A stretch of 64,000 bases of DNA from Litoreibacter halocynthiae (lineage in GTDB: Bacteria > Pseudomonadota > Alphaproteobacteria > Rhodobacterales > Rhodobacteraceae), in assembly GCF_004365635.1 (NCBI RefSeq), contig NZ_SOBH01000004.1, positions 354,996-418,995 of the forward strand, written 5' to 3'. This document shows, one piece after another, positions 57,133-64,000 of the stretch. The notes under the pieces are model-generated. The model worked only from the letters and a program-made list of their open reading frames with translations, was not told where the DNA came from and ran no database searches. The position numbers and the translations under genes were made by a program. Numbering within the stretch: position 1 is the first letter of the stretch; every line of letters begins with the position of its first letter.

Positions 57133-57146
57133 GGCGGCGCGCCGCC
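57133..57146. promoter_or_regulatory. 14-bp perfect GC-rich palindrome before the aminotransferase gene
   Basis: GGCGGCGCGCCGCC reads the same on both strands and ends 18 bases before the aminotransferase ATG, between its probable promoter and ribosome site. It could be an operator for an unseen regulator or form a hairpin in the leader. No supporting second copy was noticed. Confidence 0.3.
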
Positions 57147-57164
57147 ACAGCCAAAAGGTAAGCC

Positions 57165-58538
57165 ATGCTACATAACGATAAACTTGAACAATGGGATCGT
57201 GAGAATTTCTTTCATCCTTCAACTCACCTTGCTGAATTTGCGCGTGGGAACTTGCGTCATCGCGTGATCACTAGTGGATCGGGTTGTCATATTGATGATC
57301 GCGACGGCAATCGAATGCTGGACGCATTTGCTGGGCTTTACTGCGTGAATGTCGGCTATGGGCGCGGCGAAATTGCCGAGGCAATAACAGCGCAAGCCAA
57401 GGAATTGGCCTATTACCACTCATACGTTGGCCACGGCACCGAGGCATCAATCACGCTTGCAAAAATGGTGCTGGATCGTGCGCCCGATCATATGTCCAAG
57501 GTCTATTTCGGGCTGTCAGGCTCTGATGCAAACGAGACGAACATCAAACTGATCTGGTATTACAATAATATCCTTGGGCGCCCTCAAAAGAAGAAGATCA
57601 TCTCGCGTTGGCGTGGCTATCACGGGTCGGGCCTGATGACAGGATCGCTGACGGGGCTAGAGCTGTTTCATAAAAAGTTCGATTTGCCGTTGGCCCAAGT
57701 GCTGCACACAGAGGCACCCTATTATTTCCGCCGAGACAATCTGGGCCAAAGCGAAGCTGAATTTGTCGCGCATTGCGTGTCTGAGTTGGAGGCGATGATC
57801 CACCGCGAAGGGGCGGATACGATCGCGGCCTTCATCGGCGAACCTGTGCTTGGCACTGGCGGCATCGTCCCCCCGCCCGCAGGGTATTGGCCCGCAATTC
57901 AGGCGGTTCTGGATCGCCACGATATTCTGTTGATCGCAGATGAGGTGGTCACAGGTTTCGGGCGGCTTGGCACCATGTTCGGGTCCGATCACTATGGCAT
58001 GCGTCCTGATTTGATCACCATCGCCAAGGGTTTGACGTCTGCCTATGCGCCGCTGTCCGGGTCCATTGTGTCCGAAAAAATGTGGACCGTTCTGGAGCGC
58101 GGTACAGATGAAAATGGTCCCATCGGTCATGGCTGGACCTATTCCGCGCATCCGATTGGTGCCGCCGCTGGTGTCGCCAACCTGGAACTGATCGACAAGC
58201 TGGGCCTGATCGAAAACGCGGGCAACATCGGCGAATACCTGAACGATGAAATGCGCGTGGCCCTTGGTGATCACCCGCGTGTGGGTGACATTCGCGGGGA
58301 AGGCATGATTTGCGCCGTCGAGTTTGTGGCCGATAAAGACAGCCGCATCTTTTATGACGCGAGCGATAAAATAGGACCGCAAATTTCGGCCAAGCTGCTT
58401 GAACAGAATAGCGTTATCGCGCGGGCCATGCCTCAAGGTGATATCTTGGGTTTTGCGCCACCGTTTTGCCTAACCCGTGCCGAGGCTGACCAAGTGGTTT
58501 CAGCAACCGTGCAAGCCGTCACTTCCGTCTTAGGTTAA
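57165..58538 (+). CDS. Class III aminotransferase (omega-amino acid:pyruvate type)
   Basis: PLP-dependent transaminase, 457 residues. The N-terminal [17 protein letters not shown] motif and [13 protein letters not shown] match omega-amino acid or putrescine/beta-alanine-pyruvate aminotransferases. PLP-site signatures are [15 protein letters not shown] near residue 255 and [15 protein letters not shown] with the Schiff-base lysine near residue 288. AAAAGG precedes ATG-57165. The two following genes (M24 and M20 proteins) suggest the enzyme transaminates a diamino acid such as 2,4-diaminobutyrate, but this is inferred from context only. Confidence 0.9.
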   Translation: MLHNDKLEQWDRENFFHPSTHLAEFARGNLRHRVITSGSGCHIDDRDGNRMLDAFAGLYCVNVGYGRGEIAEAITAQAKELAYYHSYVGHGTEASITLAKMVLDRAPDHMSKVYFGLSGSDANETNIKLIWYYNNILGRPQKKKIISRWRGYHGSGLMTGSLTGLELFHKKFDLPLAQVLHTEAPYYFRRDNLGQSEAEFVAHCVSELEAMIHREGADTIAAFIGEPVLGTGGIVPPPAGYWPAIQAVLDRHDILLIADEVVTGFGRLGTMFGSDHYGMRPDLITIAKGLTSAYAPLSGSIVSEKMWTVLERGTDENGPIGHGWTYSAHPIGAAAGVANLELIDKLGLIENAGNIGEYLNDEMRVALGDHPRVGDIRGEGMICAVEFVADKDSRIFYDASDKIGPQISAKLLEQNSVIARAMPQGDILGFAPPFCLTRAEADQVVSATVQAVTSVLG

Positions 58539-58558
58539 TTTGCAGAAAGGCATACCTA

Positions 58559-59743
58559 ATGACCACTCATAACGCAGCATTTGATACCTCGGAATATGAA
58601 CGGCGTATCGCCAAGACCCGTACGGCTATGTCGGCTGCGGGTCTGGACGCAATGTTTATTACCGACCCATCCAATCAGGCGTGGCTCACCGGGTATGATG
58701 GGTGGTCATTTTATGTGCATCAAGGGGTGATCCTCACCATGGATGGCGAGCCTATTTGGTGGGGCCGACACATGGACATGATGGGCGGGCGCCGCACCTG
58801 TTGGATGCAGCATGAGAACATAATCGGCTATGGCGACCATTTTATCCAATCCACCGTATTTCATCCAATGCAAGATTTGGCCAAGCACTTAAAGGCCCGT
58901 GGGTTTGAGCGGGCGCGTATCGGTGTCGAGATGGAGAACTACTATTACTCCGCCAAGGCACATGCCGTTCTGACAGAGGAATTGTCAGAGGCGACCTTCA
59001 TCGACGCAACGGCCTTGGTGAATTGGCAGCGGTTGATCAAATCGGCCGCGGAGATTGGCTTCATTCGGAAGGCTGCAAGCATCTCTGAAAAGGTAATGAC
59101 CACAGCGATTGAACGCGCAGAGGTTGGCGTCCGAAAAAACGACCTTGTTGCTGACATTATGCACGCAAGCATTTCAGGAGTTGGTGATGATTGGGGCGAT
59201 TATCCGGCGATTGTGCCGCTGACGCCCTCCGGACTGGATGCTACAGCCGCCCACCTGACATGGGACGGTACCCCCATGAGGAGCGGCGAAGCCACGTTCT
59301 TCGAGTTGTCAGGGTGTTACCGGAGGTATCACGCACCGATTTGCCGCACTGTTTTCCTTGGAACTCCGCCTGATGAGGTGCTGCGAGTCGAGGCCGCGCA
59401 AGTCGAAGGGATTTCGGCAGGGTTGGAAGCTGCCCGAGCGGGCAATCAGACAAGTGACATTGCCAACGCATTCATGCAGGTCATGAAAAAGCACGGGATC
59501 GAACGGTCTGGTCGAATGGGCTATCCAATTGGCTTAAGCTACCCACCTGACTGGGGCGAGCGAACTGCCTCGATCCGAAGCGAAGACGAAACCATTCTTC
59601 AACCGGGAATGACATTTCACTTTATGCCTGCCTTGTGGATGGACAGCTGGGGACTGGAGACCACAGAGACGCTCCTTATCCAAAACGAAGGTCCTGCAGA
59701 AACCCTGTGCGATATTGAACGCAAACTCTTTGTGAAAAACTGA
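58559..59743 (+). CDS. M24-family hydrolase, ectoine hydrolase (DoeA)-like
   Basis: A 394-residue pita-bread-fold protein. The N-terminal creatinase-like domain includes FITDPSNQAWLTGYDGWSFYVHQGV and the catalytic domain has VRKNDLVADIMHASI, MGYPIGLSYPPDWGERTASIRSEDETILQPGMTFHFMPALWMDSWGLETTETLLI. That long C-terminal block resembles ectoine hydrolase DoeA, and the usual methionine-aminopeptidase metal ligands are not evident. Xaa-Pro peptidase or creatinase relatives are the alternatives. The gene lies 20 bp after the aminotransferase and 4 bp before the M20 gene. Confidence 0.78.
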   Translation: MTTHNAAFDTSEYERRIAKTRTAMSAAGLDAMFITDPSNQAWLTGYDGWSFYVHQGVILTMDGEPIWWGRHMDMMGGRRTCWMQHENIIGYGDHFIQSTVFHPMQDLAKHLKARGFERARIGVEMENYYYSAKAHAVLTEELSEATFIDATALVNWQRLIKSAAEIGFIRKAASISEKVMTTAIERAEVGVRKNDLVADIMHASISGVGDDWGDYPAIVPLTPSGLDATAAHLTWDGTPMRSGEATFFELSGCYRRYHAPICRTVFLGTPPDEVLRVEAAQVEGISAGLEAARAGNQTSDIANAFMQVMKKHGIERSGRMGYPIGLSYPPDWGERTASIRSEDETILQPGMTFHFMPALWMDSWGLETTETLLIQNEGPAETLCDIERKLFVKN

Positions 59744-59747
59744 CCCG

Positions 59748-60914
59748 ATGATCGACCAAACCAAGCGGATTCTGTCAGACCTGGTAGCCTTTCCAACGGT
59801 TTCGGCGGACAGTAATTTGGAGATGATCGCCTATCTCGCCAATCAGTTGGAAGACTGCGGCGCGCAGGTTGATGTTCTGACTGATGGAAGTGGCCGAAAA
59901 GCCAATTTGTTTGCGACCTTAGGCCCGCTGAGAGATGGCGGAATTGTGCTATCTGGCCATAGTGACGTGGTCCCTGTTACAGATCAGAATTGGGCTACTG
60001 ATCCCTTTAAAATGGTGGAACGAGACGGTCTACTGTTTGGACGTGGCACTTGTGACATGAAAGGCTTCATTGCGGCCACTTTGGCAATGGCCCCGGTTTT
60101 TGCGCAGCAAGTGCGCGACCAGCCTCTTCATTTTGCATTCACCTACGATGAAGAAACAGGCTGTATCGGCGCACGGCACCTTGCGCAAAATTTGACAGAA
60201 CGGTCTATCAAGCCCTCTCTTGCGATCATCGGAGAGCCGACAAACATGAGGGTCATCGATGGGCACAAGGGCTGCTATGAATACAGCACACACTTTCAAG
60301 GACTTGAAGGTCATGGCTCGGCACCCGATTGCGGCGTAAATGCAATCGAGTTCGCGGTTCGCTACGTCAGCCGCCTACTGGATCTGCGTGATGAGCTGAA
60401 ACTCATGGCTCCTAATGACAGCCGTTTTGAACCGCCTTGGACCACAGTGAACTTAGGTGCCTTAAATGGCGGCCAAGTTCACAATGTGATAGCCCCAAGA
60501 GCGACCGTCGATTGGGAGATGCGTCCCGTCCAAGCAAGTGACGCTGACTTCGTAAATGAGGCCTTGAAGACGTTTTGTGACGAGGTACTCCTGCCCTCTA
60601 TGCGCTTGGTCTATCCAGATGCCTCGATTGTAACCGAGGTTATTGGCGAAATTGCAGGTCTTATGCCCGCAGACGATAACGAGACCCTAAAAATTGTGTC
60701 CGAACTTACCGGAATCAATAGAGCCGATGTGGTGTCATTTGGAACCGAGGCAGGTATTTTCCAATCCCTTGGCATGGATGTCGTCGTCTGTGGACCTGGC
60801 TCAATCGAGCAAGCCCACAAGGCAAACGAATTTTTAGCGGTAGACCAGTTGGATCAATGCCTCAAAATGTTGGAAGGTCTTGGCGCTAAGTTATCCGAGC
60901 TTCCAAACCAATAG
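59748..60914 (+). CDS. M20-family deacetylase, ArgE-like
   Basis: A 388-residue metallo-hydrolase of the acetylornithine deacetylase group. Zinc-site motifs are GHSDVVPV (His71, Asp73), GTCDMKG (Asp103) and YDEETGC (Glu135, Glu136). A lid domain follows (EGHGSAPDCGVNAIEFAVRYVSRLL), and the C-terminus has VVCGPGSIEQAHKANEFLAVDQL. Known activities of the family remove acetyl or succinyl groups from amino acids such as acetylornithine; here, removing acetyl from N-acetyl-diaminobutyrate is a possibility raised by the preceding genes. Five bases separate it from the M24 gene, so the three genes are co-transcribed. Confidence 0.87.
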   Translation: MIDQTKRILSDLVAFPTVSADSNLEMIAYLANQLEDCGAQVDVLTDGSGRKANLFATLGPLRDGGIVLSGHSDVVPVTDQNWATDPFKMVERDGLLFGRGTCDMKGFIAATLAMAPVFAQQVRDQPLHFAFTYDEETGCIGARHLAQNLTERSIKPSLAIIGEPTNMRVIDGHKGCYEYSTHFQGLEGHGSAPDCGVNAIEFAVRYVSRLLDLRDELKLMAPNDSRFEPPWTTVNLGALNGGQVHNVIAPRATVDWEMRPVQASDADFVNEALKTFCDEVLLPSMRLVYPDASIVTEVIGEIAGLMPADDNETLKIVSELTGINRADVVSFGTEAGIFQSLGMDVVVCGPGSIEQAHKANEFLAVDQLDQCLKMLEGLGAKLSELPNQ

Positions 60915-61319
60915 ACCGAAAAAACGCTATCTAGATGTTGGCGTTATTTTGTTTGCCGCCATTCGCGCAAATTGCACCATCTAAGCACGACACATCGACC
61001 GCACAGAAATCTCTACGCCACAGCGTCTTGCTGATATTCATCCGTAAATCGAAAGCCCTTGTTCATACGGTCTCTCCATAATGCCGCAAAATTACCAAAC
61101 AAAGCGTCTACAAATCTAGGGACACCTCAAAGATCGGCTTTCCCGCTAGTGCTAAAGCTTTTCAATAGTAGATATCGCCAGTTGAGCACCTCGAATCATG
61201 GATGCAATAGCACTGCTAAGGATCTCTAAGGTATCAATTGTGTGGGGTGGGGCTATTGATGGGGGTAGCTATAAATAAATCACTCTAGCAATTGAAATTA
61301 TGAGAGATTTATTGAATTT
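60915..61319. other. AT-rich gap between the catabolic operon and the element end
   Basis: No gene is supported. The sequence is AT-richer than its surroundings. Just after the M20 stop, AACGC (60923-60927) and GCGTT (60941-60945) plus a TTTT could form a weak terminator. The rest shows nothing I can name. The strong change in composition fits the boundary of an inserted element. Confidence 0.45.
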
Positions 61320-61336
61320 TGGTGCCCAGGAGAGGC
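61320..61336. repeat. Possible attachment-site core from a tRNA-Leu 3' end
   Basis: TGGTGCCCAGGAGAGGC reads, on the reverse strand, as GCCTCTCCTGGGCACCA: the last part of the T-stem, the acceptor strand CCTGGGC and ACCA of common alphaproteobacterial leucine tRNAs. The rest of a tRNA is absent on both sides. Next to an integrase gene this is best read as one half of an att duplication. Confidence 0.6.
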
Positions 61337-61477
61337 ATTGTAATCCTGTTTTTTGGTGTTCCACTGTATATCGCCCGGCGCGAAATCGTCATGTTTATAT
61401 AGCTTTTATTGCATCAAGGTGTTCCACGATGCTCCATCTTATACTATATGTTGAGGGTGGACCAAAAGGGGGACCTA

Positions 61478-62680
61478 ATGACACGAGCAATAAACAAGCT
61501 ATCCGCACAAGCCGTCAAAGCGGCTGATGCTGGCAAGTATTCTGACGGCGGTGGCTTGTGGGTCTTCAAGAACGAAGACGGGGGCGGCAAGTGGGTTTTG
61601 CGTGTCCATGTTCATGGTCGGCGGCGTGAAATGGGTTTGGGCGGCTATCCTGCTGTTTCGCTGAAAGAGGCGCGGTTAGAGGCCGAGAAATGGCGCAGCG
61701 TGGTCCGGCAAGGCCAAGACCCCATAAAGCTTCGCGAAAAACAAGCCCGTGACTCGGCCCGCAACCTCCACCTGTTGAGCGATGTGGCGTTGGATGCCTT
61801 TGAAAGCCGCAAGGCCGAACTGAAAGGCGACGGAAAGGCGGGGCGGTGGTTCTCGCCTTTGGAACTCCACATTCTGCCCAAGCTGGGCAAGGTGCCAGTG
61901 TCAGATATTGACCAGCGCGACATTCGTGATGTTCTTGCACCGATCTGGCACGACAAGGCCGAAACTGCCCGCAAGGCAATGAACCGCCTTTCAATCTGTT
62001 TGCGCCATGCCGCTGCGCTGGGCCTAGAGGTGGACCTGCAAGCCACGGAGAAGGCCAAGGCGCTTTTGGGTAAACAACGCCACCAAACACAGAACGTGCC
62101 CGCGCTGCACTGGCAGGACGTGCCCGCCTTCTATCAATCGCTAAACGAGGGTACCGTGACCGAACTGGCACTGCGTTTGCTTATTCTCACCGCCCAGCGC
62201 TCTGCCCCGGTCCGCTTCCTTCATTTGGACCAGATCGAGGGCGATGTTTGGACGGTTCCAGCTTCGCGCATGAAGGGCCGAATTGGCACAACCACAGATT
62301 TTCGGGTGCCACTGTCCACAGAGGCCCAAGCTGTGATTGAACAAGCCAAGGCCTTTGCCCGAGACGGGTTCCTATTTGCAGGCGTTCGGCGCGGCGTAAT
62401 CTCTGACGCCACTATGTCGAAATACATGAACCGTCGCGGCATGAAAGAGCGGCCACACGGGTTCCGTTCCTCGTTTCGGGATTGGGCCGCAGAGGCCACC
62501 AACGCGCCGCATGAAGTGGCCGAAACCTGCATGGGGCATGTGGTAGGTGGCAAAGTTGAACGAGCTTATCGCCGGACGGACTTTTTGGAGCAACGGCGGG
62601 TCTTGATGGAGCGATGGAGCGGATTGTGTTGCGGCACTCCAAGTCAAATTGTGAGGTTCGCTAATGCCCAACACCAATGA
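61478..62680 (+). CDS. P4-type tyrosine integrase
   Basis: Site-specific recombinase, 400 residues. ATG-61478 is chosen for the AAGGGGG site nearby and because the N-terminus then reads MTRAINKLSAQAVKAADAGKYSDGGGLWVF, the arm-binding DUF4102 domain of P4-type integrases. Catalytic features are the first arginine in LTAQRSAPVRFL near residue 238, HGFRSSFRDWAAEAT (His and second Arg) near residue 327, MGH and the nucleophile Tyr in VERAYRRTDFLEQR near residue 363. It presumably inserts the element at the tRNA-Leu end whose 17-bp remnant lies 140 bp upstream. The following gene overlaps it by 17 bp. Confidence 0.92.
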   Translation: MTRAINKLSAQAVKAADAGKYSDGGGLWVFKNEDGGGKWVLRVHVHGRRREMGLGGYPAVSLKEARLEAEKWRSVVRQGQDPIKLREKQARDSARNLHLLSDVALDAFESRKAELKGDGKAGRWFSPLELHILPKLGKVPVSDIDQRDIRDVLAPIWHDKAETARKAMNRLSICLRHAAALGLEVDLQATEKAKALLGKQRHQTQNVPALHWQDVPAFYQSLNEGTVTELALRLLILTAQRSAPVRFLHLDQIEGDVWTVPASRMKGRIGTTTDFRVPLSTEAQAVIEQAKAFARDGFLFAGVRRGVISDATMSKYMNRRGMKERPHGFRSSFRDWAAEATNAPHEVAETCMGHVVGGKVERAYRRTDFLEQRRVLMERWSGLCCGTPSQIVRFANAQHQ

Positions 62681-63350
62681 GTGGGGTTGTCCAAGTTGGA
62701 CAGATGATGGCGGCTATATTGGCAATGACACTTGGAGCGAGACACGTTGGCGGTGGGAATTTCTGAGGCGGAAGGCATCTGTGCGAAGCACATACTGGTT
62801 GAAAGCCTACGACGAGTGGCGCGAAACGGTATCTGAGGCCATTCCGGAAAGGCTCTTGTTCCAGCCAAAATTTGAAAGGCTCTTTTTTGACTTAGGACCG
62901 GGCGAAGCCGCAAATGCTGGCATAGCTCCTCTACCAAACCCTGTGTACTCATGGGGAGAAGTTTGGCCGGACGAAACTTCGTCCAGATCGCCGCTGAAAG
63001 CCCGATCCTTCTACCATTATGACGTCATCAAGACATCTGACGATCTAGCCAGCCTACAAAAGCTAATTCCAATCGCAGGTATCGCTATTTCATTTGATCC
63101 TAATTCACCGATAGAGCCTCAGATCGAGGGATTGCAGGAATACCTTGAGAGCCTTCGCCACCACAGCGTCACGCCACTAGAGAGACTGCATAAATCAAAG
63201 CGACTGCTGTATTTGCGGGTCTTAGATGCGAGTGAGCAAGGAGCTTCTTATCAGGATATTGCCAACCGACTTCTGAGGCACACACAAAAAACCTTAGGGG
63301 CTGCGCGGGACGTAAGCGCTCAGGCCAAACGATTCAGAGACTCGGTGTGA
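62664..63350 (+). CDS. DUF6499-like protein with helix-turn-helix, unknown function
   Basis: A 228-residue protein. The N-terminal DTWSETRWRWEFLRRKASVRSTYW resembles the WEFLRRNPDYR motif of DUF6499-type proteins found in integrative conjugative elements of alphaproteobacteria. A region around residues 195-215 (RVLDASEQGASYQDIANRLLRHTQ) looks like a helix-turn-helix. It overlaps the integrase stop by 17 bp, which points to translational coupling, perhaps as a regulator or partner of the integrase. The middle (FFDLGPGEAANAGI, SIAGIAISFDPNSPIEPQIEGL) is unlike anything I can name. Confidence 0.7.
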   Translation: MPNTNEWGCPSWTDDGGYIGNDTWSETRWRWEFLRRKASVRSTYWLKAYDEWRETVSEAIPERLLFQPKFERLFFDLGPGEAANAGIAPLPNPVYSWGEVWPDETSSRSPLKARSFYHYDVIKTSDDLASLQKLIPIAGIAISFDPNSPIEPQIEGLQEYLESLRHHSVTPLERLHKSKRLLYLRVLDASEQGASYQDIANRLLRHTQKTLGAARDVSAQAKRFRDSV

Positions 63351-63428
63351 TTTAAGAGCGATTCTATATCGCAATACCCAACTGCCCTGCTGTGCGCCAA
63401 TTGTAGCGAACAACAGAAAGGGCAACCT

Positions 63429-63599
63429 ATGAAATATCTTTCATTCAAAGACTTGCAACACAAGCTAGCTGGGCGCGGGCGGACAACGATTTACCGAGAC
63501 TGCGAGCTAGGCCGCTTGCCTCAGCCAATAAAGATTGGTTCTCGCCTGTTTTGGATTGAGGCCGATGTTGATGCCGCGATTGCATCTCTTGCGGGCTAA
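63429..63599 (+). CDS. AlpA-family regulator, 56 residues
   Basis: MKYLSFKDLQHKLAGRGRTTIYRDCELGRLPQPIKIG is the winged-helix pattern of AlpA/MerR-like excisionase regulators (the phrase TTIYRDxxxGRLPxPxxIGxRxxW is the signature), followed by SRLFWIEADVDAAI. ATG-63429 is followed by a stop at 63597-63599, so it is complete. Such small proteins control excision of P4-like elements, usually by activating the integrase. It lies 78 bp after the DUF6499-like gene. Confidence 0.88.
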   Translation: MKYLSFKDLQHKLAGRGRTTIYRDCELGRLPQPIKIGSRLFWIEADVDAAIASLAG

Positions 63600-63712
63600 G
63601 ACCCGTCCCACCCTGCGCGGTAGCGCTGGGCCAATGGGACAGGAATATATCTTGCAGGATACTCCTCACCAATACGCCCAGCGCCGTGCAATTTCAATCG
63701 GAAGGATTGGAT

Positions 63713-64000
63713 ATGCCACAGGCACATTTCTACTCTAAACCCACTAGCGTCTACTGGACGTGCAAGGCGTTGCTGGACCAGCGCACCATTTCTCAACTCA
63801 CCCAAATACAGAATGTCAAAGGCTGGCGATTGGGTGCAATCATCCACCGTTTGAAGCACGAATACGGCTGGCCGATCTGCACCGAGTACCGCCAACCTGA
63901 TGGCGTGGCGCTTTACTCGATGCCGCCAGACACAGACCGCGCAAAACTGCGCTTTCCAAAGTCAGCCAAAGCGCTGGGTGTCGTGGAGGGTTGCGAATGA
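63713..64000 (+). CDS. Small winged-helix-like protein of the integrated element
   Basis: A 95-residue protein that ends exactly at the window edge (TGA at 63998-64000). ATG-63713 is preceded by GGAAGGATT. The stretch ALLDQRTISQLTQIQNVKGWRLGAIIHRLKHEYGWPICTEYRQPDGVALYSM looks like a small helix-turn-helix with a wing (WRLGAIIHRLKHEYGW...REYR pattern), seen in phage and island proteins that follow AlpA genes. Function unknown. Confidence 0.65.
   Translation: MPQAHFYSKPTSVYWTCKALLDQRTISQLTQIQNVKGWRLGAIIHRLKHEYGWPICTEYRQPDGVALYSMPPDTDRAKLRFPKSAKALGVVEGCE

Noticed and set aside
57165..60914. Naming the three genes doeD-doeA-argE outright.
   Set aside because: The match to ectoine enzymes rests on motif memory and context only; substrates are unproven, so no gene symbols are assigned.
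61320..61336. A complete tRNA-Leu gene at the element boundary.
   Set aside because: Only the 3'-terminal 17 bp match; anticodon, D and the rest of the T arm are missing on both sides.
61300..61527. A 75-codon forward frame across the att-like site and integrase start.
   Set aside because: Overlaps the better-supported integrase in another frame and includes the tRNA-derived repeat.

Overview
The window looks like a chromosomal segment of a Rhodobacteraceae (Roseobacter-group) alphaproteobacterium. This rests on gene content and order: a maf/aroE/coaE/dnaQ block beside hemJ-rho-mnmE-mnmG-rsmG-parA-parB, hrcA-grpE, split dnaJ and dnaK, lptC-lptA-lptB-hpf-ptsN without rpoN, TRAP transport genes, and glycosyltransferases of a type common in this group. 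No rRNA, complete tRNA, IS element or CRISPR array was seen.

Region 1 (1-12585): a lamin-tail protein truncated by the left edge, then hslV and hslU separated by a membrane protein and an antisense DM13 gene, a lipoprotein hydrolase and an MFS transporter. Next come Smr, mltA, a Tim44-like gene, fxsA, secB, and the leftward dnaQ-coaE-aroE-maf run.

Region 2 (12585-24536): the 394-bp maf-hemJ gap holds DnaA-box-like sequences and AT-rich stretches and is a good candidate for the chromosome origin. Rightward of it are hemJ, rho, mnmE, mnmG, rsmG, parA and parB. Two perfect 16-bp parS palindromes lie at the 5' ends of mnmG and rsmG. hemW-rdgB-rph and hrcA-grpE follow.

Region 3 (24522-33569): mutS, a malic enzyme fused to a phosphotransacetylase-like domain, dnaJ, dnaK and alkB: mostly protein and DNA maintenance.

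Region 4 (33566-44717): a surface-glycan locus with an ABC export permease, cysQ, CMP-Kdo synthetase, galU, galE, four glycosyltransferases (one two-domain GT14 type) and a two-part sulfotransferase. CysQ could clear the PAP made by the sulfotransferase, so a sulfated Kdo-linked polysaccharide is a reasonable inference. The convergent lptCAB-hpf-ptsN and kdsD-rnd genes (44714-49504) add LPS transport and Kdo precursor synthesis.

Region 5 (49592-60914): accessory catabolism. An SBF symporter, a D-amino-acid dehydrogenase, a complete TRAP transporter and a racemase-like protein form one group. After an alpha/beta hydrolase, a class III aminotransferase, an ectoine-hydrolase-like M24 protein and an ArgE-like M20 deacetylase form another.

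Region 6 (about 61320-64000, running off the right edge): the end of an integrated element, with a 17-bp sequence matching the 3' end of an alphaproteobacterial tRNA-Leu, a P4-type integrase, a DUF6499-like protein, an AlpA-like regulator too short for usual ORF cut-offs, and a small winged-helix-like protein.
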